Source: Casuarina equisetifolia (taxonomy: Eukaryota > Streptophyta > Magnoliopsida > Fagales > Casuarinaceae). From it: a stretch of DNA of 64,000 nucleotides. The notes under the pieces are model-generated. The model searched no databases. It was given only the letters and a program-made list of their open reading frames with translations, and was not told where the DNA came from. Position 1 is the stretch's first letter. Each line of letters begins with the position of its first letter. Positions 23,587 through 35,191 of the stretch are shown here, one piece after another. A program made the translations under genes and the position numbers. The stretch lies in assembly GCA_028551475.1 (NCBI GenBank), contig CM052354.1:5501391-5565390 (forward strand), read 5' to 3'.

Positions 23587-23931
23587 TCAAGGGGCGTAAC
23601 CGCCATGTGTGCCACCATTTTTACCCCCACTAACTCCTCCATATCCACCCCCGTTTGCACCACCTCTTTCTCTTCTTCTTTGACCAACACCTCCTACACT
23701 AGGATCCCTCACGTATGGAGCAGCAGTACCAGCTAACATTGGAGGATCACCGGATAAACAATGGCCACAACCAGGACAAGTAGGACCACTATGTAATGCT
23801 CGTTGCACAGCAGCACCGTCCCCAACGAGAATATTTCGATCTTCATGAGTGAAGAGTGCGCTACTCGTAGAACAAGTAATGAAACCCAATGAAACAACAA
23901 AAAGAACACCGAGAGCTTCCTTATTTGCCAT
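23587..23931 (-). CDS. Small secreted glycine-rich protein (type 1), intact copy C1
   Basis: Single-exon frame of 114 residues from ATG 23931 to TGA 23587. Residues 1 to about 24 form a classical signal peptide: charged MANKEA, hydrophobic LGVLFVVSLGFITC, small residues STSSA. The protein is therefore predicted to be secreted, probably to the cell wall or apoplast. Then come ALFTHEDRNILVGDGAAVQRA, a cysteine cluster CPGCGHC (about residues 52-58), and a basic Gly-rich tail (GVGQRRRERGGANGGGYGG, KNGGTHGGYAP). It is the only one of six related copies in the window where signal peptide and tail share one frame. A TATA-like block lies about 40 bp upstream of the ATG. The family was not recognised. 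Glycine-rich cell-wall proteins are a loose resemblance only, and no function can be assigned. Confidence 0.6.
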   Translation of the reverse strand: MANKEALGVLFVVSLGFITCSTSSALFTHEDRNILVGDGAAVQRALHSGPTCPGCGHCLSGDPPMLAGTAAPYVRDPSVGGVGQRRRERGGANGGGYGGVSGGKNGGTHGGYAP

Positions 23932-23964
23932 GGGTCAAGAAGCGAACGCATGACTTCGAATTCC

Positions 23965-24020
23965 CAAGAATGGTATTTATTGGCAGCACAGGGTCCTTTT
24001 CTTCAACATGTTGGGACCCC
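23965..24020 (-). promoter_or_regulatory. Conserved core promoter of the type-1 glycine-rich genes
   Basis: On the minus strand the order is CAACATGTTG, then GACCCTGTGCTGCC, then AATAAATACC as a TATA-like element about 40-50 bp before the ATG of 23587..23931. The same block precedes the decayed type-1 copies (about 3180-3225 and 16845-16890). A weaker version precedes type-2 copy A2 (about 4710-4765). No transcript start can be seen from sequence alone. Confidence 0.45.
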
Positions 24021-25913
24021 CTGCCACTATTGCTGTCCTGCCGTTAGCCATTATGGTAAAACTGCATAGTGTTTCGGATTCCATACCACCAGAATGGGTC
24101 AATACGTCAAAGAATTTGAAACATTTTATGTACAAATCCTGTTATTTGCACACGAAACGTAAAAAATAGGAAAATAATATGTACATTCACTGACAACACT
24201 TGATCATCCACAGTAGGGCGGGGCCCTGCTTTTAAAATTCTTCCTCAAATTGTAGAAAACTAAGGCTGTGTCATGTTTACCAAATTGTTCTCGTCAATGA
24301 CCAAGAACTCCCAGTACTGGAACGAATTCTTAATTTTTCCGTCCGTACTTCATAGTTGACAACAAATTGTTTAACCAAAATGTTAAAAAAGAAAGCAAAA
24401 AAGAAAAACGAAAAAGGAAGTGGCGCATAAGGCTGAAAGCTTAGTTATAAATGCAGGCAGTATATCCCAAGAAAGCACACAAAACCAATCCGAGTAGATA
24501 TGTTTTATTAAAAAGTTCAAAATTTAATCTAAAAAAAAGTTTGAGGGACATTATTATGTTTAAGAATTATCAATAATTATATCTTTTAACTGTAAAGAGT
24601 TCATCCTTTACTCATTTCTTCATCTAATTGTTATTTATCTTAAGATGATAGAGAATGAAAAAGATAGAGTTTTAAAGATAAAAGGACTAGAAAATAATTG
24701 TGTAGCGATATGACTTTTGACTTAAATAATTCTTTTAAAAACAAAAAAATATGATTGAGTTTATAGTATCTATAAATGAATTGGAAGAGGGGAAACAATC
24801 ATCCATAGAGGAAACAAATATTAATGCTTATATTTTATGGTAATCATGGGACTGTGGAGTGGGACCAAATATGAAGTAAAACCTACAAACTTGTATGGAG
24901 GTGCATGGTACAAGAGTGGAGAGGTGTGTATAATAACATGATTATGTAAAGTCTGCTTGTATGGATAGTCTCCACTTTTATTCTTTTATTTTTTTAAAAA
25001 AAAATTGGTGATGTCCACTTTCAATGGAGCATTGTATCTATTTTACAACTATTTTCCAATTGACTCTTTGATTTGACTAACTAATTTAGGTTTGTCCTAT
25101 TGGTAAAGCTCATGAATTTGATAGTAATCATAACATAAAGTTTGCTTTTAAACTCTAAACTTTAGTATTAAAAACTTTATCACAATTGTAATGGTCTATA
25201 GTAAAATTCTCTTCTAGTATTTCATAAATGTATTAAGATGATTTAAACATATTTATTATATGATTATGGCCACCTTGCTTTTGGAAGTGTGAGAAATGTT
25301 TTGTACTGTTATAAAGCGTGATATGCCTTTATAAACTTTATATTTAATTAAAGTTATCTTTTCTAGAAGAAGAATCTTAACTCTTTTGAAAAAAATAGAC
25401 TATCTCATTTTGTTTTTTATTTGTTGTTTTCTTCGTCCATTCTCTATAAATAAAGGATAACATATGAGTCTTTTCTTACAAAAATTAATTGGCAAGGTAA
25501 CAAAACTAAAGATACTTAGAAGCTTTTGTTTCGAAGCTTTCAAAATAATACAGTAGACTAAATAAAATTTATTGTGACTGAAAAATATTAAACTTGATGC
25601 ATTCAAGTCATATTAAGCTTGCTTTGGTACCACTTTAAAAATTATTTTCATTAACTTTTAATTATTTTCTTCGCATATCTTTGGTTAGGATTAATGGAGC
25701 TTAAGATTTGATGACTTTAATTCATCAAGTGAGATCAGAAGACACAAAAAAGAAAACTGCATTTTCATTACAGTAAGATGAGACTTTTGATTACGTTAAT
25801 TTGCTATTCAGTTCTTAGATATGTGAAGACCCCTTATTGATTTTAACATTATTTTATATTTATACTGGACAATAAGACGCGTTCCTTTTAGAAAATTATG
25901 AAGGGACGAGTCT
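24020..25913. other. Spacer between glycine-rich genes of unit C
   Basis: No gene. The first part matches unit A 3230-4100 (CACTGACAACACTTGATCATCCACAGTAGG, GAACTCCCA...ACGAATTCTTA). The middle matches 5280-5960 and 7140-7800. The last part matches unit B 17250-17840. Short ORFs here are chance. Confidence 0.45.
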
Positions 25914-26122
25914 TCAAGTGGCGTAACCACCATGCGCACCACCCTTTCTACCCCGACTACGTTCTCGATATCCACCTCCATTTTCACCACCTCCTTTTCC
26001 GCTTCTTCGACCAACCTACACAAGAACCACCACCATAGCCACCACAACTTCCCCGCCGCCTTCACCAACTCCGTGGACGCTTCCATGATCAACACCTTGT
26101 CCACTAAGACAACGACCGTATA
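25914..26122 (-). pseudogene. Type-2 glycine-rich gene fragment C2, 5'-truncated
   Basis: Only the Gly-rich 3' part remains. One minus-strand frame reads GSVHGVGEGGGE, and after a stop KGGGENGGGYRERS and GRKGGAHGGYAT to the stop at 25914. The signal-peptide half is missing. At about 26122 the sequence switches abruptly to a subtilase fragment, so the truncation is at a rearrangement junction. The 3' flank (GTCTTCAAGTGGCGTAACC) matches the other copies. Confidence 0.6.
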
Positions 26123-26124
26123 AT

Positions 26125-26489
26125 TTGAGGCTGGAGTTTCTGAGGAAGTCCCCATCGTTCATCTCCGCTCATGAGGATACGGCTGTAAAACCAGCTAGAA
26201 CCCACACCCCTGAGTTCCTGTCCCTTGGTGCTTCCACTGGTCTATGGCCAGCCTCAAACTACGGCAAAGACGTAATGCTGTGCTGTGATTCAAGGGATGC
26301 AAACTTGAAGGAACCAATAAAGGAGGGGTACCATCGATGATGGCTAGTAAATGTCTTGGGCATAAATGATTTGTCCACACGGAGAATAAACCTGGATCGC
26401 TCCTCTGGGCCTGAAGAACAGGACGCTAACACGACCCAGAGAAGAACAGAGGAGGCCAGAAAAGGAAAAACCCCACCAACGAAACCCAT
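26125..26489 (-). pseudogene. Scrambled subtilisin-like protease pseudogene with internal inversion
   Basis: The minus strand from ATG 26489 to about 26280 encodes the start of a subtilase: MGFVGGVFPFLASSVLLWVV signal peptide, RSRFILRVDKSFMPKTFTSHHRWY, FKFASLESQ. It is closely similar to the gene at 60153..62435. At about 26278 the homology flips strand. The plus strand from about 26131 to 26275 encodes a downstream piece (LRKSPSFISAHEDTAVKP, THTPEFLSLGASTGLWPASN, YGKDV), equal to about residues 99-144 of the intact protein. About 25 residues between the two pieces, and everything from the catalytic Asp onward, are absent. The TATA element of the intact gene (CATATAAG) appears as a degraded ACAT at the matching place. 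It is a clear pseudogene. Confidence 0.85.
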
Positions 26490-26734
26490 ACTTCCTTGAT
26501 GGATATTTTTTCGGGAATGATTTATTTATATAAGAATGTGAGTTTTGAGGCAAGAATCTAACTCTTAGTAACTGGAAAAGCAGGGGCAGAACTCAGGATC
26601 AAAACTTACTGTACATATTGGGCCATTTTTCGTTTGTAACAAATAGCACGAGACCTCTAATAAAAAACTTGACTTCGTTGGCGTGCCTCACGAGCCAAAG
26701 TGGCTGTATGAACAAAGCAAAAGCACATCTCAGA

Positions 26735-28097
26735 TGTTCGGTGAAATTTAAATGCAAGTGAATATGTCGAACAAGTAATATAATGATAAGAAAGATATCG
26801 TCTCACGAAAATTGGTGAATACTAAACTAATTAAGTACTAATGATGAATTAATCCTAAAATTTATCTAGCAAATCAAAATATTGTTGAAGATGAATTAAA
26901 ATTTAAAATTTCTAAAACAAAAACTCAAAACTAATTAAAATTGAATCCAAGTAGGAAAAATCAAGATGAGACACATGTTAGAGCTTCCGATTTCACCATA
27001 ACTACTAAATATGAATTTCCATAGTTTATGCCTGTAAGAATGATATTATCTATGTGATGGCGGAATTTCCTAATTTATTTACTATCCTATGTCTAGGTAT
27101 AGTAAACCTATTTAGTTCATTAATTCACTATATCTCTATATGTGAATTGAAACAAACCAAATGCATTAGGATCTGTGAATATTCCTAGTTTACAATAAAT
27201 CTTTCGATCATCTTATCACCAAAAGCCACACAAATAACATGGTATATGTCTATCCATATTTAATTCATGGTTATATATTATAAGAAGCAATTGCATATTA
27301 TTACCTTTTAGTCTCTAACATACACATCAAATCATTCAAGTGGTGGCCAATCACTTAAAAGCATTAAGCATAATAATATATAACTCATATAAATAAACTA
27401 TCTTGCAAAACATAAAACTTATAGGATTCACATCATCATAGTTAGGCTACATCTTCGCTTTAACAAAAGAAGTTTAGAACATAATGAAATAATGAGGAAG
27501 AACAATAATAAGAAACAAAGAAGGCATCTTGAATCCAAGAACAAGAAGTCTGTCACCCTTTTTGTCTTTTCTTCAAGAAATCTTGAATTCTTGGCCTCTC
27601 TCTTGAGTTGTGCTCAATTTCCTCCTTGGTTTCAGCGACAACTTCTTTTCTCTCTTGCTTCCCCCTTTCTTCTATGCAGGGCTCCTCCTTTATATAGGTT
27701 ATGGGATCTAGAACTTTCTCCTTATCCTAATAGCATTGGGTTTTGGATTCCCAATACAATTGGGTTTTAGACTTCTATATTAATTAGGCTTTGGACTCCT
27801 AATAGGACTAGGTTTTCTAATTATTTAAAAAAATAATAACAATAAAAATCTAATAACAATTATCCAAAGCCTAAGCCCAAGCCCATCTTGATTTCCTTCA
27901 CCTTGATAATTTGACCATCTTCTGCCATATAATAAGTACCAGGTTCTCCATGCTTGTTCTTTTTCTTCATGCCTCCTTATGCTACATAAACAAGACAAAT
28001 TTAAGTAAATAAAGAGGAATTCAAATATTTTCTCACAAACATTAGAGAATTTATTATTTAAATTAGGTAAAATAACTCTATAAAAATAGAGTTATCA
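26735..28097 (-). repeat. 3' LTR of the young Athila-like element
   Basis: 1363 bp, bounded by TGTTCGGTGAAA and AGAGTTATCA. It is the 3' LTR because the coding regions run on the minus strand. The polypurine-like stretch next to it (28098 onward, minus strand GTTTGAGGGTGT) fits second-strand priming. The LTR end carries the palindrome ATAACTCTAT-TTTT-ATAGAGTTAT. Confidence 0.92.
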
Positions 28098-29700
28098 ACA
28101 CCCTCAAACTTAACATTTTGCTAGTCCTCGAGCAAAAGTAATAATTTGCATATGCTTTAGACAAAACCCCTTTAAAAAAATTCTCCATAATTGCTCAACT
28201 TAACAATTCAAAGAAAAATATAGCTTTCATCTAAACACCACAATTGTTTTATAAGATAAGATAGACTCTTAACTATGTTAACCACGTGTGTATGTGTGAG
28301 TCCTTATCTTTTCAACTATATGCACTCCAAATAGATCTATATTAATATGCAATCTCTCAAAATCTTTAACCAAACCTCATAGGTTTGCTTTTCATTCCTC
28401 TCTCCACTAATGTAGGCCAATCATCTAACCAAGAATCAATAGGACTTTTATAAGCTTGTAATGTAAGGCTAGGCTAGGGGTAAGATGAAAGTCATTTAGG
28501 CTAAATTCACCCATGAACACATTGCTTTCTAGGATCTAATTTGAGCTTTTGTCACTTCCTTTCTTTGCTTTTTTTTTTCGCAAATGATCTTTCTATCACC
28601 ATTTCTCTCATTCCTTTCTTCCCAAAAATACTTGATTTCACTTGGATTTCGACACTCACAGAAGTCACAATCATGCTTGCAATAATAAAGCAAGTAGTAG
28701 GATTAGAAATGTAATTATTATAATCTTATCTTGCTGATGACATCCAACTACTATGCAAAAGTCAATTTCTAAACCTTGAGTGGCTTGAATTTGACAATAA
28801 GCAATAAGAGAATTCCATTCTTAGACAAATGTTGCATTTCCTTTCTTTCTTTCTCTTTTTTTTTTTTTTTTTGGCATTCACAAAAGCAACATATTATGCT
28901 ACATAATCATTGCAATCAATATCCTTCCCATATAACATCCTTCCCCTCGACTTCTCTTTCACTCAAATAGACTTATATCCTAAAAATCAACATGTTCAAG
29001 GATGCGGGACGAAAAGATAATTTATCAAAGGCTCAAAGGTATATATATGTGGGTGTCAAAATAAAAAAAATGGATATAAATCAAGGCTCAGCGGGGTGAC
29101 TGGGGATAAATAAATAGGGTTGGCTTGAAAGGCTCAAACGATCCAAAGAATGGCCTAAATCATTTTCTCAATTAGATGCAGCCTAGGATTTCGCCTCAAG
29201 AGGAAATCAAGCAAATTCTAAGATCCGGGTGAGATCTAAGAAAATCACATACTTCACATGAATGTTCTCTAGAAATACACACAATTTCAAAAATGAAGGA
29301 CTTTTAGTGTTTAATAAATGGATCAACATAATCAGAATCACACTTAACTCACATCACAATTGTAGGTTTGAACAAAATCTATGTCTTCCAAAGAATCGCC
29401 AAGAATTCACAATAAGGGATGTAATCATGACATAAGAATTTTTTTTTTTTAATCAGATTTAGGACAAAGGTTCTTTCCCTACCCCCAAACTTGAATGAAG
29501 CATTGTCCTCAATGTAAAAAGAAAAGAAAGTAAAAATAAAAGTAAAAGGAATGAGAATACTCCCCTAATTGTAGGTCATATCCACATAGAGCTTTGAGGA
29601 GATGGTGGTGACAAAACTTCCAACAACAGAATGAACACAATGCTTGGGTTGCCTCCCAAGAAGCGCTTGTTTTATAGTTTTCAGCCAAACTATCTTCAAA
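28098..29700 (-). other. Non-coding 3' internal region of the young Athila-like element
   Basis: 1.6 kb between integrase and the 3' LTR. In Athila elements this position often carries an env-like frame, but only short frames exist here. It is highly similar, in opposite orientation, to about 53610-55190 of the gag-only element. It includes T-rich and TTTC-rich microsatellite runs (28847-28873). Confidence 0.7.
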
Positions 29701-29749
29701 GTTATTATTCAAGGAGGGAGAAGATCAAGGGTAGTCTTCTGCATGTTAA

Positions 29750-32350
29750 CTCCCTCGAAGTAAGGCTTCAGATGTTGACCATTCACCTTAAATGTGCCTT
29801 GGGTGTCATTTGCAACTTCTATTGCTCCATATGGGAATACCTTAGTGACTATGAAAGGGCCAGACCATCGAGACCACAATTTACCTGGAAACAATTTAAG
29901 ACGAGAGTTATAAAGTAATACTTTCTGACCAACCACAAACTCTTTTCTTAATATGTGTTTGTCATGCCATCTTTTTGTCCGCTCCTTGTATATTTTGGCA
30001 TTTTCATAGGCCTCATCTCGTAATTCCTGTAATTCATTCAACTGCAACAATCGAGTTTCACCTGCAGACGGCATATCAAAGTTTAAAAATTTCAAAGCCC
30101 AATATGCTTTATGCTCTAATTCTACTGGTAGATGACAAGCCTTCCCAAACACTAGCCTAAAAGGAGACATTCCAATTGGTGTTTTGAATGCTGTTCTATA
30201 GGCCCAAAGTGCATCATCAAGTTTCATTGACCAATCTTTCCTTGAGGCATTCACAGTTTTTTCCAAAATTCTCTTAATTTCCCTATTTGATATCTCAACT
30301 TGACCACTAGTCTGAGGGTGATAAGGGGTAGCAATCTTATGGGTAACCCCATACTTACCCAAAAGTGCTTCAAATTGTTTGTTGCAAAAATGGGTCCCTC
30401 TATCACTTATGATTGCCCTAGGAGTGCCAAAACGGGTAAAAATATTTTTCTTTAAGAATTTAACCATAACCTTAGCATCATTTATAGGCAATGCGACTGC
30501 TTCTACCCACTTAGACACATACTCAACAGCCACCAAAATATACATATTTCCATAAGAAGGTGGAAAGGGTCTCATGAAATCAATACCCCAAACATCAAAT
30601 AACTCACACATAATAACATTGTTTAGAGGCATCTCATGTTTCCTAGAAATATTTCCAGTTCTTTGACATTGATCACATGCAACTACATATGAATATGCAT
30701 CTCTAAAAAGTGTGGGCCAATAAAATCCAAACTGTAAAACCTTAGCTGCAGTTCTGGTGGCACCAAAATGACCACCAGCCTCTCTAGCATGACAATGGTG
30801 TAGGATACTAGCCATCTCTTCCTCAGGAACACATCTCCTTATAACCTGGTCTACACATACTTTAAACAAGAAAGGCTCTTCCCAAAAATAATGTTTGAGG
30901 TCAAAAAAGAATTTTTTTCTTTGTTGATATGACATTTCAGGAGAAAGAACATTACTTACCAAATAATTGACAAAATCAGCATACCAGGGAATTTGGATGG
31001 ATTGGAGTGCAAAAATGTTTTCATCAGGAAATTCTTTCATAATTGGTTGAGCTTCTTCCTTCAGATTGGGAATTATGGACAAATGATCTGCAACTAGATT
31101 CTCAGTCCCTTTCTTATCCTTGATCTCCAAATCAAACTCTTGTAGCAAGAGAATCCACCTGATTAACCTAGGTTTTGATTCTTTCTTTTCAAGTAGATAC
31201 TTAAGAGCTGAGTGGTTAGAATAAACAATAACTTTGGAACCAATTAGATAAGAACGGAATTTATCAAAAGCAAATACTACAGCCAAAAGTTCTTTTTCTG
31301 TTGTTGAATAATTTAATTGTGCACCTGATAATGTTCGACTGGCATAGTAGATGGTCTGAAAAACTCCATTCTTCCGTTGTCCCAGAACAGCTCCTACTAC
31401 AAAATCACTAGCATCACACATTAGCTCAAAAGGTAAGTCCCATTCTGGTATTGCCATGATTGGTGCTGATATTAACTTTTCCTTTAAAGTATTAAAAGCC
31501 TGCAAGCATTCATCAGAAAAGTTATATTTCACATCTTTAACCAACAAACTTGAAAGAGGTCTAACGATTTTAGAAAAATCTTTTATGAATCGCCTATAGA
31601 ATCCTGCATGCCCTAAAAATCCTCTAACAAGTCTCATTGATGTTGGTGGGCGCAATTTTGCAATGACCTCCACTTTAGCTTGATCAACCTCTAGTCCTTT
31701 TTTGGATATCTTATGCCCAAGCACTATTCCTTCCTGCACCATAAAATGACACTTCTCCCAATTCAACACAAGGTTAGTCTCCTTACACCTTTGTAAGACT
31801 TTTGCTAAATTATTTAAACAAATGTCAAATGATGAGCCAAATACAGAAAAATCATCCATGAAAATTTCAATAAATTTTTCAACCATATCAGAAAAAATGG
31901 CCATCATGCATCTCTGAAAAGTTGTTGGTGCATTACAAAGACCAAAGGGCATTCTTCTAAAAGCAAAGGTACCATAAGGACAAGTGAAAGTGGTTTTCTC
32001 TTAATCTTCTGGTGCAATGTGAATTTAATTATACCCTGAATACCCATCAAGAATGCAATAAAATTCATGTCCTGCAAGTCTTTCTAACATTTGATCAATA
32101 AATGGTAAAGGGAAATGATCTTTTCTCATGGCATCATTCAGTTTTCTATAATCTATACACACACGCCATCCAGTAACTGTCCTAGTTGGAATCAGTTCAT
32201 TATTATCATTTCTTTGAACAGTCATACCTCCTTTCTTTGGCACAACTTGTACAGGACTTACCCAAGGACTGTCTGAGATGGGATAAATGATCCCTGCATC
32301 AAGTAACTTGATTACCTCAGCCTTCACCACTTCTTGCATCTTTGGATTCA
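29750..32350 (-). mobile_element. pol region: RT, RNase H, integrase (young Athila-like element)
   Basis: Reverse transcriptase motifs are visible: [41 protein letters not shown] and FMDDFSVFG (the catalytic [Y/F]xDD type). RNase H follows with [14 protein letters not shown] and [12 protein letters not shown]. Integrase has the H-H-C-C zinc site ([13 protein letters not shown] ... CDQCQRTG) and the core motifs [17 protein letters not shown] and HPQTSGQVE. The domain order RT-RH-IN defines Ty3/Gypsy. It is treated as a fossil. Confidence 0.92.
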
Positions 32351-32399
32351 ATCACCTCTGAGGTTGAATAGTAGCTTTGTACTGCTCTTCCATCAAAAT

Positions 32400-34970
32400 C
32401 TTGTGCATGTAGAGTGAAGAACTAATTCCCTTGATATCAGCTATTTTCCATCCAATTGCTCCCTTATGCTCTTTCAACACTCGAAGTAGTTTCTCTTCCA
32501 TTGATTCTGTCAAAGAAGAAGATATGATTACTGGCAAAGTAGAAACTTCATCTAAATAAACATATTTCAAATGGGAAGGTAAGGGCTTGAGTTCAAGAGT
32601 TGGAGGGTCTTCAATCGATGGCTTAGGTTTTGTCATGTGTTGTCCCAACTCTTCAAACTTTGTTGCCTTTTGTTGTGAATATGGTGGATTTGCTTCCATG
32701 AGATTGGCATCCTCCTGTATCTCTTCACTTTTAATTTCCTCATTCTTTAGGTGAACCAAGCATGCTTCAAGTGGATCCTTGAAAGCTTTTTCCTGAAAGA
32801 TCTTATTCACAAACTTATCAATTGTCTCAACCCTAAAGCAAGAACTATCATCAGAAGGATGTTTCATAGCAGTAAAAACATTAAAAGTGACAGAATCATT
32901 TTGAACTCTTAAGATTAACTTCCCTTGTTGTACATCAATTAGTGCTCTTCCTGTTGCTAGAAAAGGTCGACCTAAGATAAGTGGTACCTCAAGGTCTTCC
33001 TCCATGTCAAGTACTATAAAATCTGCAGGAAAGATAAATTTGTCAACTTTCACCAATACATCTTCAATAATGCCCCTTGGATATTTGATTGATCGATCAG
33101 CCAATTGTAGGGACACTGTGGTTGGCTTCACTTCACCCATTCCTAATTTTTTGAAAACAGAAAAAGGCATTAGATTAATACTAGCTCCTAAATCACATAA
33201 TGCCTTATCAAAGTGAGAATCTCCAATAGTACAAGGAATTGTAAAACTCCCTGGATCTTTTAATTTTGGAGGCAGTTTGTTTTGTAAGATGGCTGAGCAT
33301 TCTTCAATTAGCTTCACGGTTTCATACTCTTCCAGCTTCCTTTTGTTTTTCAATATCTCCTTAAGAAATTTTGCATAACTGGGCATTTGAGCCAATGCAT
33401 CTGCAAAAGGAATGTTAATATGCAATTTTTTAAAAACATCAAGAAATTTAGAAAGCTGCTTATCTATTTTATGTTGCTGGAGTCTCTGAGGAAATGGAAC
33501 TAGAGGCACATAAGGCTTGGAATTATCAGGGAATAATGTTCTCTTGGTTGCCTCCTCAGGCTGCATGCTAACATTTTCTTCCTTATCCCTGACACTTTCC
33601 TTCTCAACGTCATTTTTTCCCACTTGTTTGCCATTTCTTAGGTTTATTGCCTTAGCATCTTCTATAGGATTCTTCTCTGTGCTACTAGGCAAGGAACCTT
33701 GTTGTCTTCCAGAAATCATATTAGCCAACTGACCTATTTGCACCTCTAAATTTTGAATTGAAGCTTCTTGGTTTTGCATTCTTGTTTCGTTGTTCTGTAA
33801 CATCTTGGCAACCATTTCCTCTAAATTAGGCTTCTTTTCTTCAGGTTGCCTAAACCCTGTTGGTGGCCTAATTGCATTAGAATTACTCCATGAAAAATTT
33901 GGGTGGTTACGCCATCCCGGATTGTAAGTGTTGGAGTATGGATTATTTTGTGGCCTACTTGAATTTCCAACATAATTAGCATCTTCACTACCCTGAGTAA
34001 AGGTGTTATCTAACTGACACTCTATGCTCGCATGTCCTCCACCACAATGATCACATACTATGTTTTGAATCCTCATGACTGGAGCATTCAAGTTATCTAT
34101 CTTCTTGTTGAGTTTATCAAACTGTGCATAAATTGCAGTGAAAGCATCCACTTCATGAATTCCACTAGCTTTCCTTACTGGTAGCCTTTCAGTAGGCCAT
34201 TGATAACTATTGTTTGCCATTTCCTCCAAAAGATCATATGCTTCTTCAGGTGTCTTATTGTTCAAAGCCCCTCCTGCAGCTGCATCAAGCATAAAATGAA
34301 GATTTGTACTAGACCCATTATAAAAAGTTTGTACCTGTAACCATTTGGGTAGTCCATGTTGTGGACATTTTCTTAAAAGCTCCTTGAATCTTTCCCAAGC
34401 TTCATATAATGATTCATTCTCCATTTGCATAAAAGCGGTAATATCGTTACGCATTTTTGCAGATTTTGCTGGAGGAAAGAACTTACTAAGAAATTTCTGA
34501 GCCAAATCATCCCATGTTGTAATTAATCCTGCAGGAAGAGAAGAAAGCCAACTTTTAGCTTTGTCTCTTAAAGAAAATGGGAATAGCCTTAATCTAACAG
34601 CATCATCTGTGACCCCATTGTATTTAATCATGTCACAGATTTCAAGAAAAGCATCAATGTGAGCATTTGGATCATCATTTGGTAGCCCATAAAATTGCAC
34701 GGAATTTTGAAGCATCTGAATGAGTGCGGGCTTGATTTCAAAGTTGTTTGCTTGAATTGCAGGCCTTTTGATGCTTGATGTGGCACCCTGAACTGTTGGT
34801 GCAACATATTCTTTTAGAATCTTGCGTGGATCATCATTCTCTGCCATTTTTGTAGCTTCACCTCTTTGTTCTCTTAGCTCCTTTCGTTGCTTTCTGACTG
34901 TGTGTTCAATGTCTGGGTCAAGATTAACAAGTTGTTCTCTTTGGCTACGGGTCATGCATGTCTGTAACAA
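32400..34970 (-). mobile_element. gag and protease region (young Athila-like element)
   Basis: The gag region begins at about 34970 and contains a retrotransposon gag domain (DPNAHIDAFLEICDMI, LRLFPFSLRDKAKSWLSSLP, KFLSKFFPPAKSAKMR) and a CX2CX3HX4C knuckle (CDHCGGGHASIEC). The retroviral-type aspartic protease follows, with CDLGASINLMP and the second-half motif LGRPFLATGRALIDV. Non-coding DNA with the primer site lies between 34970 and the 5' LTR. Confidence 0.92.
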
Positions 34971-35167
34971 TCCTGAAAAGTAGCAACTAAAAAAAAATGA
35001 TTGATTTTTTTAATTAATTTTTTTAATGTAAAAATAACAATAATAAAGCAAAGCAAAAATAAAATCTAACAAAACAAAAAAAATCATTTTTTTAAAAAAA
35101 GAAAATAAAAAGTATATTAAACTTAGAATTATTTGGTATTAATATTAATGAGTAGTAAAACAACCAA

Positions 35168-35185
35168 TCCCCGGCAACGGCGCCA
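35168..35185 (-). other. Primer binding site, tRNA-Asp
   Basis: The plus strand reads TCCCCGGCAACGGCGCCA, identical to the 3' end of plant tRNA-Asp(GUC) including CCA. The minus strand therefore carries the 18-nt complement next to the 5' LTR, separated by a few bases. tRNA-Asp priming is typical of Athila-type Gypsy elements. Confidence 0.9.
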
Positions 35186-35191
35186 AAAACT

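Larger units (their letters stand above)
18660..26122. repeat. Segmental duplication unit C (of three)
   Basis: The unit starts with the same 5' block as unit B (AGTCCGGAAAGTTTGAAAGG..., GAAGCGGGGTACATAATAATGAC at about 18790). It then has the G-box pair (about 19005), the 136-bp array (about 20525-20910), the ~118-bp repeats (to about 21110), the intact type-1 gene (23587..23931) and the type-2 fragment (25914..26122). It is longer than B because of a LINE insertion (21679..22523) and extra spacer. Its end is cut by the junction with a subtilase fragment. Confidence 0.7.

Noticed and set aside
26125-26340. Plus-strand frame that looks like an independent small subtilase-related gene
   Set aside because: Only its first ~48 codons are subtilase. 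The rest is antisense of the minus-strand N-terminal fragment. It is an inversion product, not a gene.
27492-27770. 92-codon open frame on the plus strand
   Set aside because: It lies wholly within an LTR and recurs in the other LTR (36065-36259). It is a chance frame in repetitive DNA.
28847-28873. T-rich tract that could be a LINE or SINE poly-A tail
   Set aside because: It belongs to the internal 3' region of the young LTR element and is matched by an A/G-rich run in the sister near 54440-54480. It is a microsatellite.
28098-29700. Possible env-like third reading frame, as in some Athila elements
   Set aside because: No frame longer than about 65 codons, no signal or transmembrane pattern, and the region matches the non-coding 3' part of the gag-only sister.
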